Source of the DNA: Microvirga guangxiensis
GTDB lineage: Bacteria > Pseudomonadota > Alphaproteobacteria > Rhizobiales > Beijerinckiaceae
DNA: 64,000 bases
Assembly: GCF_900102135.1 (NCBI RefSeq)
Contig: NZ_FMVJ01000005.1
Location: 62,001-126,000 of the forward strand
Reading direction: 5' to 3'
Shown here: piece by piece, positions 29,757 to 39,422 of the stretch
Layout: each line of letters begins with the position of its first letter
How positions within the stretch are numbered: position 1 is the stretch's first letter
Notes under the pieces: generated by a model
What the model was told of the DNA's origin: nothing
Databases searched by the model: none
Seen by the model: the letters and a program-made list of their open reading frames with translations, nothing else
Program-made: the position numbers and the translations under genes

Positions 29757-30860
29757 TCACGGTGCAGGCTCGACGGCGGGCGGCTGGCCTGTCGGAACCG
29801 TGCTGCTCGTGCTTTCGGGGTCGGGCTTGTCGGCCATGAGCGCCGGGATGATGCTGTCTGCCACGAGCGCATGGAGTTGGCCGATGTAATTATCCTCCCG
29901 CGAAGGCTCCGTCGGGTCCGAGGTCATCACCGCCGTCATGCCGAGGCTCGGTGCCACATAGATCATCTGACCGCCGAAGCCCCAGGCGTAATAGATCCTG
30001 TGCCCGCGCATGTCGCGCATGTACCAGCCATAGCCGTAGGAATCGCCGGTGAACGGTGATGAGGTGCGAGGCTCCCACGATTCCCTCACCCAGCTCTCCG
30101 GCACGATGCGTTTGCTGTCGATCATGCCGCCCTGGCGATACATCTCGCCGAAGCGCAGCAAGGCGCGGGGCGACATCGCCATCTCGTTGCCGCCGAGATA
30201 GATGCCCTGCGGATCGCGCGTCCATGGCGGCACCTGAACCTCGAGCGGTTCGCCGAGCCATTCACGCGCCAGTTCCAGCGTGCTGCGCTTCGATGCGCGC
30301 GTGAGGGCGGCCGAGAGCAGATGCGTGCTGCCCGTCGAGTAGAGCATGCGCCCGCCGGGCTCGTCCACGAAGGGACGCGTGAGAACATGGCGCACCCAGT
30401 TGCCGCTGCTCACCCATGAGCCGTAATTGCGGCCCGATGTGCGCTCCAGCCCGGCCTGCATGGAAAGGAGATGGCCGATGGTGATCTGCTTCACCCGCTC
30501 ATCCGCATCGGATGGAAGGCTCGCGCCGAGCAGGTCCGCGACCGGTTGATCGACGCCCTTCAGAACGCCGCGCTCGATGGCGATGCCCACGAGGGCGGAC
30601 AGGATGGTCTTGGAGGCCGATTTGATGTTGGTCGGGCGCTCCAGGTTGGCGCCTTTGAAGGCCTCTTCAACGACAGGCTTCCCGTCGTGGGCGATGATGA
30701 GGGAGCGAAGATTCTCCAGCTCCCTGGCGCGCTCGACCGTCGCCTCGAACGGGGAGGTCGCTGGCTTCGCGGTTTCGGGAGCCGGCTGCGCGGACAGGCT
30801 CAAAGGCCAAGCCAGAGCCAGGAGAAATGCTCCCGTTCGGAGGAGATGGGATTTTTGCAT
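29757..30860 (-). CDS. Serine hydrolase, class C beta-lactamase fold
   Basis: 367 aa. A Sec-type signal peptide (LLRTGAFLLALAWPLSLSAQPA) suggests export to the periplasm. The catalytic SxxK is SASK in NIKSASKTILSALVG. A later YSTGSTHLLSAAL segment lies where the second motif is expected, and AWGFGGQMIYV takes the place of the third (KTG/HxG) motif. It belongs to the beta-lactamase/esterase/DD-peptidase superfamily; the substrate is unknown and drug resistance should not be assumed. The tail is Pro-rich (STVPTGQPPAVEPAP). Confidence 0.85.
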   Translation of the reverse strand: MQKSHLLRTGAFLLALAWPLSLSAQPAPETAKPATSPFEATVERARELENLRSLIIAHDGKPVVEEAFKGANLERPTNIKSASKTILSALVGIAIERGVLKGVDQPVADLLGASLPSDADERVKQITIGHLLSMQAGLERTSGRNYGSWVSSGNWVRHVLTRPFVDEPGGRMLYSTGSTHLLSAALTRASKRSTLELAREWLGEPLEVQVPPWTRDPQGIYLGGNEMAMSPRALLRFGEMYRQGGMIDSKRIVPESWVRESWEPRTSSPFTGDSYGYGWYMRDMRGHRIYYAWGFGGQMIYVAPSLGMTAVMTSDPTEPSREDNYIGQLHALVADSIIPALMADKPDPESTSSTVPTGQPPAVEPAP

Positions 30861-30943
30861 GGATGCCGAGTGTCATTCCGTTTCGACGGATAAACACTTC
30901 AGGGAAGGGGCGTTCCTTCCCGCGCGAATCCCTACACGGCATT

Positions 30944-30971
30944 GTGAGGCGGCCTTGGAAGGCCGCCTCAC
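30944..30971 (-). terminator. Strong hairpin downstream of the CAP-RTX gene
   Basis: A perfect 12-bp stem (30944-30955 with 30960-30971) and a 4-base loop begins 9 bases after the stop of the CAP-RTX gene. It has no T-run but is the most stable dyad in the gap, so it probably ends that transcript. Confidence 0.65.
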
Positions 30972-30979
30972 GAGGAGTG

Positions 30980-32146
30980 TCAGAACAGGAAGTCCGATGC
31001 GTCGATCAGGGCCTTCTGCAGATTCAGCAGCGTGATCGACTGGCCCTTGGCCGTGATGATCACGTCATCGGCAAGGCCGTCGCTGTCTCCATTCGCCTGT
31101 CTGATGGACAGGGCGCTGAAATCCAGGGAATTGCCGCGCAGGTCGATGAGGTCGAGACCGTCCTGGAAGTCGGCGATCTTGTCCTTGCCCCACTTGCCTC
31201 TGAAGCGGAACACGTCCGCATCCGCCCCGCCCTTGAGGATGTCGTTGCCGGCGCCGCCATCGAGCGTGTCGCGCCCGGCATCTCCATAGAGCCTGTCGTT
31301 TCCGCTTTCACCGCGCAGGGTATCGTTTCCTGAGCGGCCATAGAGCTTGTCGTTGCCCGCATTGCCCTTGATCAGATCGACCCGCGACGTGCCGCGAAGG
31401 GTATCCGCCTCCGCGGTGCCGTTGATCACCTTCACCATGGCGGGATCGATGAGATCGAGCTTCACGTTGCTCGCGCCGATGGTCGCCTGCTTCGTCACCG
31501 ATACGATGCCGCCGCCAGAGTAGGTGACGGTGTAGGTGCCCGCCGGAAGCGCCAGGCTGTAGCCGCCCGCACTTTCCGACGTGGTGGAGAAGCTCGCGCC
31601 GGTGGAGCTCACGGCCGTGATCTTCACGCCCTTCAAGGCTTCGCCCACATCGTAGCGCCGGTCGCCGTCCTTGTCGTCCATGACGACGCCGGTGAGAAAC
31701 ACTTTCGAGCCGGATTGCGCGAAGTTCTGGGTGACGAATGCGCCGTCCCAGCTCTTGTAAAGACCTGTGTTGAAGCCGATGCCGATCTCACGGAACGCGC
31801 CGTTGAGGATGTTGGCCTTGTGGCCGGGACTGTTCATCAGGTTGGTGTGCAGAAGCTGCACCTCGTCCTGATAGCCCGGAGCGCCGCGTGTGCTGGCCCA
31901 GGCGATGTTCTCTGCCGTGGCCCAGGAGCCGGCGAGCGTATAACCCGCGCTCTTCATGCGGTCCGTCGGCGTCGAGCGATTTGCGCCCGAGTGAGAGAAG
32001 GCGTCCGTCCCGAGCATCCAGTTGGTGTGGGAATCGGCAGATGCGTTGAGCTTGCCGTTGAAGGCGAGCGGCTGCGCGCCGACCTTGGCGCGCGCCGCGT
32101 TCACCAGTTCGAGCATGAACTGCTCGTATGCCGTAGCCTGTGCCAT
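30980..32146 (-). CDS. CAP-domain exoprotein with RTX calcium-binding repeats
   Basis: 388 aa with no N-terminal signal peptide. A CAP/SCP domain (about 8-145) includes [15 protein letters not shown] and AENIAWAS. A segment [20 protein letters not shown] resembles an SdrD-B/EF-hand-like linker (about 153-172) and starts a beta-sandwich. About five RTX nonapeptides follow ([28 protein letters not shown]). The last 60 residues ([15 protein letters not shown] to the end, DASDFLF) look like an uncleaved type I secretion signal. It is probably secreted by an ABC/MFP/OMF system, none of which is in this window. CAP proteins bind lipids or act as structural factors; its target is unknown. Confidence 0.9.
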   Translation of the reverse strand: MAQATAYEQFMLELVNAARAKVGAQPLAFNGKLNASADSHTNWMLGTDAFSHSGANRSTPTDRMKSAGYTLAGSWATAENIAWASTRGAPGYQDEVQLLHTNLMNSPGHKANILNGAFREIGIGFNTGLYKSWDGAFVTQNFAQSGSKVFLTGVVMDDKDGDRRYDVGEALKGVKITAVSSTGASFSTTSESAGGYSLALPAGTYTVTYSGGGIVSVTKQATIGASNVKLDLIDPAMVKVINGTAEADTLRGTSRVDLIKGNAGNDKLYGRSGNDTLRGESGNDRLYGDAGRDTLDGGAGNDILKGGADADVFRFRGKWGKDKIADFQDGLDLIDLRGNSLDFSALSIRQANGDSDGLADDVIITAKGQSITLLNLQKALIDASDFLF

Positions 32147-32384
32147 GAAGAAGGCCCCTTGTTTGTTCTTGTCGGGCCCGCTTCTGCGTCCCTTCTTGAA
32201 GCCTGAGTAATTTTCAATTGGGAAAAACTTGTGGCGGTGGAGACATCCCGCTCAACCTTGGCCATAAGGGGCCTCTCACCCCATTGCATGTACGATGCAC
32301 CGTGAGCGCATGATCGATGGACGGGTGCTGGATTGCCGGGGCTGCTCCTATAGATAAGTGCGCTGGTGCAGAGCAGGAGCCCCC

Positions 32385-32855
32385 ATGTCCGAACGCGTCA
32401 TCAAGGACGATCAGCCGCGGGTCTATTTCGATTGCAACAAGTGCCCGGCCTTCTGCTGCTCGATCTATGAGCGCGTGGTGGTCACAAAGCGCGACATCAC
32501 GCGGCTGGCGAAGCATTTCGGCGTGTCCTTCGAAGAAGCCCGCGAACGCTACACGGCGGATTTCGAGGGCGAGCGCGTGCTGAAAAGGGTGAAGGACAAG
32601 ATCTTCGAAAAGACCTGCATGTTCCTCGATCAGAAGACGCGCGGCTGCACGATCTATCACGGGCGTCCTGCTGTCTGCCGCTCCTATCCGGGGCGCTCGC
32701 GCTGCGCTTATTACGATGTGCTGCGCTTCGAGCGGAGCTCCCAGGGCGACGAGAGCGTGATCCCGCTCATCAAGATCACCTTCCACGAGGTGGAGGAGGA
32801 GACCGAGGAATATGCGGACGGACCGGAGCGGGTCTATGAATGGGACGAGAAGTAA
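32385..32855 (+). CDS. YkgJ family cysteine cluster protein
   Basis: 156 aa from the ATG at 32385 with RBS caggagc. The cysteine cluster is CNKCPAFCC near the N-terminus and CMFLDQKTRGCTIYHGRPAVC in the middle, then RSRCAYYD. The family is predicted to bind zinc or an iron-sulfur cluster. The acidic C-terminus is EEETEEYADG. It may start an operon with the downstream MFS gene (138-base gap), but that is not certain. Confidence 0.88.
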   Translation: MSERVIKDDQPRVYFDCNKCPAFCCSIYERVVVTKRDITRLAKHFGVSFEEARERYTADFEGERVLKRVKDKIFEKTCMFLDQKTRGCTIYHGRPAVCRSYPGRSRCAYYDVLRFERSSQGDESVIPLIKITFHEVEEETEEYADGPERVYEWDEK

Positions 32856-32993
32856 AGCCGCGTTCCATTGTTCGCATAACAACCCTGCCTTGCAGGAACA
32901 TAGGAGGTTTTGGGGCGAAGATCTGATATATAGCCAGCTTGGAAACGCCTTCTCAGGGCCCGGCGGAGCTTGGCCTCAATCATAAGAACGCCA

Positions 32994-34214
32994 ATGGACA
33001 CCAAGTCGCCTGCCTTCGCCGCCGCTCCGGTTCGTGCCTCCGTCGAGCGGGTGACCATCCCGATCCTGGCCGCGATCAGCGTCTCCCATCTTCTGAACGA
33101 CCTGATCCAATCCCTGCTGCCGGCGATCTATCCGATCCTGAAAGAGAACTTCCGACTCGATTTCGGCCAGATCGGCCTCCTGACGCTCACCTTCCAGCTC
33201 ACGGCCTCCCTGCTGCAGCCGCTCGTCGGCACCTTCACGGACAAGAGGCCGCAGCCCTTCTCCCTCGTCATCGGCATGGGCTTCACGCTCATCGGCCTGC
33301 TCACCCTCTCGCAGGCGAGCTCTTATCCTCTGCTGCTCCTGGGGGCTGCTCTGGTGGGCATGGGCTCATCCGTCTTCCACCCGGAATCCTCCCGCGTGGC
33401 CCGCATGGCCTCCGGCGGACGCCACGGACTTGCGCAATCGGTGTTCCAGGTCGGTGGCAATGCGGGCTCCGCGCTCGGGCCTCTGCTGGCGGCCTTCATC
33501 GTCGTGCCTTTTGGGCAGACGAGCATCGCCTGGTTCTCCGTCGTGGCTCTGCTCGCCATGATCATCCTGTTCAATGTGGGACGGTGGTATCGCGCAAAAC
33601 TCGCCGATCTGAGATCGAAGCCGAAAGCTGCGGCTGCGGTGTCGATCCTGTCGCGAAAGCGCATCGCCGTATCGATCACGATCCTGATGCTGCTCGTGTT
33701 TTCCAAGAACTTCTACACAGCGAGCATTTCCAGCTACTTCACCTTCTATCTCATGTCCAAGTTCCAGGTGTCGGTGCAGGATTCGCAGCTCTATCTCTTC
33801 GTGTTCCTCGGCGCAGTGGCCGCAGGCACGGTGATCGGCGGTCCCATCGGCGACAGGATCGGACGGCGCTACGTGATCTGGATCTCGATCCTCGGCGTGC
33901 TGCCCTTCACCCTCATGCTGCCTTACGCCAACCTGTTCTGGACGGCGGTGCTCAGCGTCGTCATCGGCCTCGTGCTGGCCTCCGCCTTCTCGGCGATCCT
34001 GGTCTATGCCACGGAGCTGGTGCCCGGGCGCGTCGGCATGATCGCGGGCCTGTTCTTCGGTCTGTCCTTCGGCATGGGCGGGTTGGGCGCGGCGGTGCTC
34101 GGGCAGCTCGCCGACATGACGAGCATCGAGACGGTCTACAAGATCGTGTCGTTCCTGCCTGCCATCGGCTTGCTCACCTATTTCCTGCCGAAGATCGAGA
34201 AGACGCGGGCCTGA
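32994..34214 (+). CDS. MFS transporter, Fsr (fosmidomycin resistance) type
   Basis: 406 aa from the ATG at 32994; a TTG at 32970 is an alternative. Twelve membrane segments are expected. Fsr-family hallmarks include ISVSHLLNDLIQSLLPAIYP, GSSVFHPESSRVARMASGG and AQSVFQVGGNAGSALGPLL. It is an inner-membrane drug/proton antiporter-like pump. The substrate in this organism is unknown; naming it after fosmidomycin rests only on the family. Confidence 0.88.
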   Translation: MDTKSPAFAAAPVRASVERVTIPILAAISVSHLLNDLIQSLLPAIYPILKENFRLDFGQIGLLTLTFQLTASLLQPLVGTFTDKRPQPFSLVIGMGFTLIGLLTLSQASSYPLLLLGAALVGMGSSVFHPESSRVARMASGGRHGLAQSVFQVGGNAGSALGPLLAAFIVVPFGQTSIAWFSVVALLAMIILFNVGRWYRAKLADLRSKPKAAAAVSILSRKRIAVSITILMLLVFSKNFYTASISSYFTFYLMSKFQVSVQDSQLYLFVFLGAVAAGTVIGGPIGDRIGRRYVIWISILGVLPFTLMLPYANLFWTAVLSVVIGLVLASAFSAILVYATELVPGRVGMIAGLFFGLSFGMGGLGAAVLGQLADMTSIETVYKIVSFLPAIGLLTYFLPKIEKTRA

Positions 34215-34220
34215 GGTCAG

Positions 34221-35309
34221 TCAGAGAGCAAGCGCCGCCTGCCTCGGTTCCAGCGAAGGCGACATGACCAGACCGGCCATGCGCCGCTCGTGCTCCAGCA
34301 GCCATTTCTTGCGCCAGAGCTTTCCTCCGTATCCGGTCAGCGATCCGTCCGCGCCGATCACGCGATGGCAGGGGATGATGATGGCGACCTGATTGGCGCC
34401 GTTGGCTCGCGCCACGGCACGCGGAGCGTCGGGACGTTCGATGAAGCGGGCGATCTCTCCATAGCTGCGCGTGCTTCCAGCCGGGATCTGCCGCAGGGCC
34501 TTCCACACACTCACTTCAAAGGCACTGCCCCGCTGCACGACAGGCACGTCGAAGCCGGGCGATTGACCATCGAAGTAGCGCGCGACCTGACGGGCCAGTT
34601 CATCGAGCATCGCATGGCTGCCGAAGCAGATCGGGCCGACATGCGTTGTCAGGCGCTTGATCTCCGTGGGAAGGGCCGTGCGATCCGCAAACTCAAGAAG
34701 GTGCACGCCTTCGTTGCTCACGATGGCGAGCATGGCGCCGATGGGCGTATCGAGCCATTGCGCGGTCAGTATGGGCCGACCTGTCGCCCGCGCCGGTGCA
34801 TCGCCCACGAGCTTGGTGATCGCCTCGCGAAAACCGCTTCCGGATTCATATCCGGAATCCAGTTGCGCATCCATGACGGAACCTCCCTGCTGCAAGCGAC
34901 TGACGGCAAGCCCCAAGCGCTGGGAGCGTGCATATTGAGCGAAGGTGACGCCGTATTCGCGCTGAAAAGCGCGGCGCACGGTAGAAGGGTCATAGCCCAA
35001 AGCCTTCAGATCCCCGGTGGTCCAGCGCCGCTCGGGCTCTGCCTTCAGTTTCTCGCGCAAGGCGTCGAGCGCTCCGCTCGTCGGGCGCCGCCGGTCAAGA
35101 GGCTTGCAACGCAGGCAAGGGCGAAAGCCTGCGCTTTGCGCATCCTCGCAAGAGCCGAAGAACACAACATTGTCGCGCTTTGGCTTGCGGGCCGCACAGG
35201 TGAGGCGGCAGAAGATGCCTGTCGTCTTCACGCCCACATAAGCAAACCCTTCATAGGAGGGATCGCGGGCGATCAGAGCGGCATAGAGAGTGTCATCATC
35301 ACGGATCAT
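34221..35309 (-). CDS. ada: Ada: bifunctional alkylation-response activator and O6-methylguanine-DNA methyltransferase
   Basis: 362 aa from the ATG at 35309, preceded by agaaag; further in-frame ATGs at 35339 and 35399 lie upstream. The N-terminal Ada zinc domain has FCRLTC (Cys34/Cys38) and PCLRC, and Cys34/38 corresponds to the methylphosphotriester acceptor. An AraC-type HTH follows (RRAFQREYGVTFAQYARSQR). The C-terminal methyltransferase has the active cysteine in IIPCHRVIG and then GYGGKLWRKKWLLEHE. It repairs alkylated DNA and, once methylated, activates its regulon. Convergent with the MFS gene (6-base gap). Confidence 0.93.
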   Translation of the reverse strand: MIRDDDTLYAALIARDPSYEGFAYVGVKTTGIFCRLTCAARKPKRDNVVFFGSCEDAQSAGFRPCLRCKPLDRRRPTSGALDALREKLKAEPERRWTTGDLKALGYDPSTVRRAFQREYGVTFAQYARSQRLGLAVSRLQQGGSVMDAQLDSGYESGSGFREAITKLVGDAPARATGRPILTAQWLDTPIGAMLAIVSNEGVHLLEFADRTALPTEIKRLTTHVGPICFGSHAMLDELARQVARYFDGQSPGFDVPVVQRGSAFEVSVWKALRQIPAGSTRSYGEIARFIERPDAPRAVARANGANQVAIIIPCHRVIGADGSLTGYGGKLWRKKWLLEHERRMAGLVMSPSLEPRQAALAL

Positions 35310-36108
35310 GATTCTTTCTACCGTAGAACACGAAGCCATGCCGCCGGAAACGAGGCGTCGATTTTTCCCCATATGAATGGAGCGAGCAGAGGAGAGCAAA
35401 ATCGGAATGCTTCGTTCATTCAGCGGGAGCAGCGGATATCAAGCCTTTGTCCTACCCCTGATGGAGGATGGGGGAGTTCTCTCACCGGATGCTCACCCTT
35501 CAACCGAGGCGTGTTCAGTCTCATCCTCACGTATATCCCTCGGATACATTACTCTCGTACCAATCAGGTTATTACCCATTGTAGTAGTAGACTGTAGCAC
35601 CTCCACGGGTAAGCCTACCTGCCGAAATCCGCCGTCGCGTCTTGCAAGATCGACTGTGTTCTCAACGCGGAAGGATGGTGCGTTCCAACAAGAATAGACC
35701 AGGGAACGCTCAAGCGCGTTAGTTTCGGAGCCGGACCTCCTCTCTATGCGAGCTCTCGGTCTTATGCTGGCGCTTATCATCATCGCTCCGGGTCGGATGG
35801 ATATTCTGACCTGAAGTTCTAGTCTCGTCAGGTGTATCAATCGCTCGCAGCTGTCAGATCAGCCGAGCGGTATCAAGAAAGTGCTGCGGCATCGCATTAC
35901 GTGCCATGGCGCACAAGGTTCGGCGAACCGTCTCGAGTGGTCGGAGCGTCGCGCAGGAGAAGTGAGATCGGTTGGTCCGCGCATGCAAGCCTCGACTGGT
36001 GCTCCACTTGCCGGCCGCTTCAGCACCCATCTTGGAGCACCGTCCCGCTCAGGTGTGTAGCCTATGCGTCGAGGCGCATGGCTATGCAGAGAAACGAGGA
36101 GACACATC
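35310..36108. other. About 800 bases without a recognisable gene
   Basis: Reading frames here are short, overlapping and without convincing starts or domains. Composition is more even than in flanking genes, particularly 35400-35840. No tRNA, insertion-sequence end or clear repeat was seen. The ada promoter should lie at the left edge. The acyltransferase promoter and RBS (aggaga) are at the right edge. The rest may be decayed sequence. Confidence 0.4.
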
Positions 36109-37290
36109 ATGGAAGAAAGGCATCGGGACGCGATAAATTTTCTGCGCCTCCTTCTGGTGATCGGCCTCGTTTTCCTGCACTACGGCAACTTTCCCGGCTC
36201 GGTCGCCTCTCCCTTCGACGGGTTCTCCGGCTTCCACAAGGAGCACGCGCTCGCGACTTTCGTGAACATCTATTTCGTTTATCTTTTCTATAGTTCCGTG
36301 CCGCTCCTCGGCACGATATCGGGCTACCTGTTCTTCAGGAACTGGAAGCCGGGAATGGATTTCTACTGGAAGCGGATCAAGAGCCGGACGTTCTCGATCC
36401 TTCTTCCCATGATCTCCTGGTGCGCAATCGTCCTCGCGGTCTTTTATGTGATCCGGATGTTCTCACCCACATCCGGGTTTCTGGCGCTGATTGACAACTA
36501 CGATCTGGATAACCTCGGACTTCGTCAACTCGTAAACGCACTTGCCGGCATCACTCGTCGCCCCGTCAATTTCCAGTTCTGGTTTCTGCGGGACCTTTTC
36601 CTGACGGTTCTCTGCACTCCTCTCCTGGGTCTCCTCATTCGAAGGATTCCATACATCGGGCTTGCCGCCATCGGACTGGTCTGGCTTTTCAATGTCGATG
36701 TGCCGGTCTTTTTCCGAAACGACGTGTTCTTCTTCTTCTATCTCGGCGGGTTGATTCAGGCTCGCGGTTGGAATCTCGATTTCATTCCTCCGCGGGCAGC
36801 CGTTGTGGCAATGGTGGTTTATCTGATCGTGGTCGGTCTGAGGACTGTCGCGCCGGCCTTCGTCACCGAGGACACCGCATTCGGCTATGTTGTGTTGGAA
36901 CCCATGACGCGTTTGATGCGGCTGCTTGGCGTCTATGCCTTCTGGGGGTGCGCGCCGTTCCTGATGCGAACCTTCATCGGAAGACAGATCGTGACCTGGG
37001 GCGCGCTTGCATTCTTCCTGCACGCCATTCACTGGCCGCTGAATCATTTCGTCAAGGACGGCCTTGCTGCACTTCTGCCGCCTGAAGGAGATGCCGGTCT
37101 GATCATGAACTATTTCGGCACGACGTTCGTGACCATTGCCATATCGTTCGCGGCAGCTTGGCTGCTCAACAAAACTCTTCCGTCGCTCTTTTCACACCTG
37201 AGCGGCGGCCGCGAGTTCAACGCGCCGCAACATAGAAACTTGTCTCCGGCAGCAGTTTCCTCACCTCAGAACTCCGTTGCGAGCCCCTGA
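36109..37290 (+). CDS. Acyltransferase 3 family membrane protein
   Basis: 393 aa from the ATG at 36109 with RBS aggagacacatc. It starts with the family pattern RDAINFLRLLLVIGLVFLHYG, including the conserved His. About ten membrane segments follow, with QFWFLRDLFLTVLCTPLLG and LAFFLHAIHWPLNHF towards the end. It probably moves an acyl group (acetyl or succinyl) onto a surface glycan or lipid. No polysaccharide cluster surrounds it. The C-terminal tail of about 30 residues is polar. Confidence 0.85.
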   Translation: MEERHRDAINFLRLLLVIGLVFLHYGNFPGSVASPFDGFSGFHKEHALATFVNIYFVYLFYSSVPLLGTISGYLFFRNWKPGMDFYWKRIKSRTFSILLPMISWCAIVLAVFYVIRMFSPTSGFLALIDNYDLDNLGLRQLVNALAGITRRPVNFQFWFLRDLFLTVLCTPLLGLLIRRIPYIGLAAIGLVWLFNVDVPVFFRNDVFFFFYLGGLIQARGWNLDFIPPRAAVVAMVVYLIVVGLRTVAPAFVTEDTAFGYVVLEPMTRLMRLLGVYAFWGCAPFLMRTFIGRQIVTWGALAFFLHAIHWPLNHFVKDGLAALLPPEGDAGLIMNYFGTTFVTIAISFAAAWLLNKTLPSLFSHLSGGREFNAPQHRNLSPAAVSSPQNSVASP

Positions 37291-37452
37291 ATGCGAACTC
37301 AAGATTTGGCGTCGGTTGCGCTCGACCCAGGCCGAAACGCACCGACGAGCCCTCTTCGGTGAGGCCTTGATTCAGGGTGGGTTGATCGAGGCATCGGAGT
37401 CGTGCGGCAGGAACAGATCGCGAAAGGCTCATCCTGCCTGGATTGCTGGGCC

Positions 37453-38073
37453 TTACTGCCAGGAATAGTTGAAGCTGATGCTGATGCGTTCGCTCTCGGC
37501 CTCGTTCAGCGGCACCTCGTGGCGCAGCCAGCTTTCCCAGAGCAGCACCGTTCCGGGCACGGGCTTCATATAGGCGAACTGGCGGTTCTCCGGCTTGGCC
37601 TTGGCCTTGCGCGGCGGGGCCGCCATCATGAAGCCGAGGCGCGGATCCTCAAGCTTGAGCGCGCTCGCGCCTTCCGGGATTGTCACGTAATAGGTGCCGC
37701 TGATCACCGAATGAGGGTGGATGTGGGACGTATGGATGCCGCCGGGCGGTAGGATGTTGATCCACAGGCTGTCCATCACCAGCTTGCGGCCCTGAAGGTC
37801 GAACTCGAGTTCCTTTGCGAAGGCCGCCACATGCTTGTCGAGATCCTTCAGAAGATCGCCGAACACCGGCACGCGCCAGGGCAGGTCGTTCAAGGAGGCA
37901 TAGGACGTGTAGCCCGGATAGCCGTGCTTCTCGCACCAGCGCTGGCCGGCCTCGTCATCCTCGGCGATGGACAGGCAGGCGGCTTCGAGTTCCGCGTTGC
38001 GGCTCTCGGCTTTCGTGCCGGTCATTTCGGCCCGGTAGATCTTGGTGACGAACAGCGTATCGATGCTTGGCAT
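37453..38073 (-). CDS. TIGR02466-type putative 2-oxoglutarate-Fe(II) oxygenase
   Basis: 206 aa. Matches the TIGR02466 pattern: N-terminal MPSIDTLFVTKIYRAEM, central SLWINILPPGGIHTSHIHPHS then ISGTYYVTIPEG, and C-terminal LLWESWLRHEVPLNEAESERISISFNY. The histidines in HIHPH and RHEVP with the late Arg are placed like the metal and co-substrate ligands of a 2OG oxygenase fold. The substrate is unknown. It is a single gene, convergent with the acyltransferase. Confidence 0.85.
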   Translation of the reverse strand: MPSIDTLFVTKIYRAEMTGTKAESRNAELEAACLSIAEDDEAGQRWCEKHGYPGYTSYASLNDLPWRVPVFGDLLKDLDKHVAAFAKELEFDLQGRKLVMDSLWINILPPGGIHTSHIHPHSVISGTYYVTIPEGASALKLEDPRLGFMMAAPPRKAKAKPENRQFAYMKPVPGTVLLWESWLRHEVPLNEAESERISISFNYSWQ

Positions 38074-38198
38074 GGTCCGGCTCTCTGACGACAGGGGCTC
38101 TTGTCAAATGATTGCCCTTTTGAGGCGCATAGCATCTTTTCTCAAGTCATGCGCCCCCGTGCCTTGCAGGAACCGTGGGGACAACACACCTTGGCCTT

Positions 38199-39422
38199 AT
38201 GATGACGGTTTCTCCTTTGGCAGCTCTTCCGGACGACCTCCTGTCCCTCGCCCGCAGCCTCGATGCGGAGACGCTGCCGCGCGTCATCGCCCTGCGGGAC
38301 TGGCTCGTGACCACGGCCGCCCGCATGGAGGATGCGAATGAGGTCTTGAGCGGATTCCTCTATCGGTTGATCGACCTTGGCATTCCCGTCGACCGGGCCG
38401 TCTCCGCCATCGAGGCGTTGCATTCGGAATATGCCGGGATCGGGCGGTTCTGGACCCGGGAGGAGGGGACGATCGTCCGCTATCTGCCCCATGGCGACCG
38501 CCGCGAGGCGATCTATCAGGCAAGCCCCTTCGCTCATGTGAACCGCACGGGCGAGTGGCTCTTCCTCGATCTTGCCGAGACGCCCGACGACCTCTTCCCG
38601 GTCATTCCCGAGTTGAAGGAAGCGGGATACCGGCATTATCTCACGATCCCGATCCGCTTCACCAACGGCGCGGAGAACGCGATCTCTTTCGCGACGCGCT
38701 CGCCTCAGGGATTCGGTTGGCAGGACCTGACGATCCTTCGGCTCGTCATCCCGTCCTTCGCCCTCGTGACCGAACTGCGCGCCACCAGCAACCGTCTCGA
38801 CGAGGTGCTGCGGATCTATGTGGGCGACGATCCGCACAAGGCCATTCTCTCCGGTGCCATCCAGCGCGGTCAGGTCACGCGCATCCGCTCCGCGATTCTC
38901 TTTGCGGATATGCGTGAATATACGCGCATCTCCTCCTCGCTGAGCCCCGAGAGCGCGGTGGAACTGCTGAACAATTATTTCGACTGCCTCGTGCCTCCCA
39001 TCGAGGATGAAGGCGGCGAGGTGCTGAAGTATCTGGGCGACGGGCTTCTCGCCATCATGCGCGACCGCGGCGACGATACGGGCGGCGCTGCGCAATCCGC
39101 CCTGACCGCGGCCACGAAGGCCCTGCGACGCATCGAAGCCGCCAACAGCGAAGGGCGGTTTCCGGTGCGGATCAATGTGGGCTTCGCGCTGCATCACGGC
39201 GATGCCGCCTACGGCAATGTGGGCTCGGGCCAGCGCCTCGACTTCACCGTGATCGGCCGGGACGTGAATCTTGCAAGCCGCATCGCCGATCTCAACAAGC
39301 GGCTCGGCGAGCCTCTGCTCATGTCCAAGCCTTTCGTGGAGCATCTGTGGGGCAACCCCCACACGCTCGGCGTACACGCCGTCGAAGGCTTTCAGGAAGA
39401 GATCGAAGTTTACCGGCCTTGA
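38199..39422 (+). CDS. Class III adenylate/guanylate cyclase
   Basis: 407 aa from tandem ATGs at 38199/38202; a GTG at 38175 is also in frame. The N-terminal half (about 1-220) is a sensory region without a motif I can name. The C-terminal catalytic domain has the metal aspartates in ILFADMREYTRISS and YLGDGLLAIM, and FTVIGRDVNLASRIADL near the transition-state residues. It probably makes cAMP. Its 3' end overlaps the convergent glutathionyl reductase gene by 13 bases. Confidence 0.88.
   Translation: MMTVSPLAALPDDLLSLARSLDAETLPRVIALRDWLVTTAARMEDANEVLSGFLYRLIDLGIPVDRAVSAIEALHSEYAGIGRFWTREEGTIVRYLPHGDRREAIYQASPFAHVNRTGEWLFLDLAETPDDLFPVIPELKEAGYRHYLTIPIRFTNGAENAISFATRSPQGFGWQDLTILRLVIPSFALVTELRATSNRLDEVLRIYVGDDPHKAILSGAIQRGQVTRIRSAILFADMREYTRISSSLSPESAVELLNNYFDCLVPPIEDEGGEVLKYLGDGLLAIMRDRGDDTGGAAQSALTAATKALRRIEAANSEGRFPVRINVGFALHHGDAAYGNVGSGQRLDFTVIGRDVNLASRIADLNKRLGEPLLMSKPFVEHLWGNPHTLGVHAVEGFQEEIEVYRP

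Noticed and set aside
29757..30860. Beta-lactamase resistance gene
   Set aside because: It has the general serine-hydrolase fold, but its third motif does not match the standard class C KTG. Assigning antibiotic resistance is not justified.
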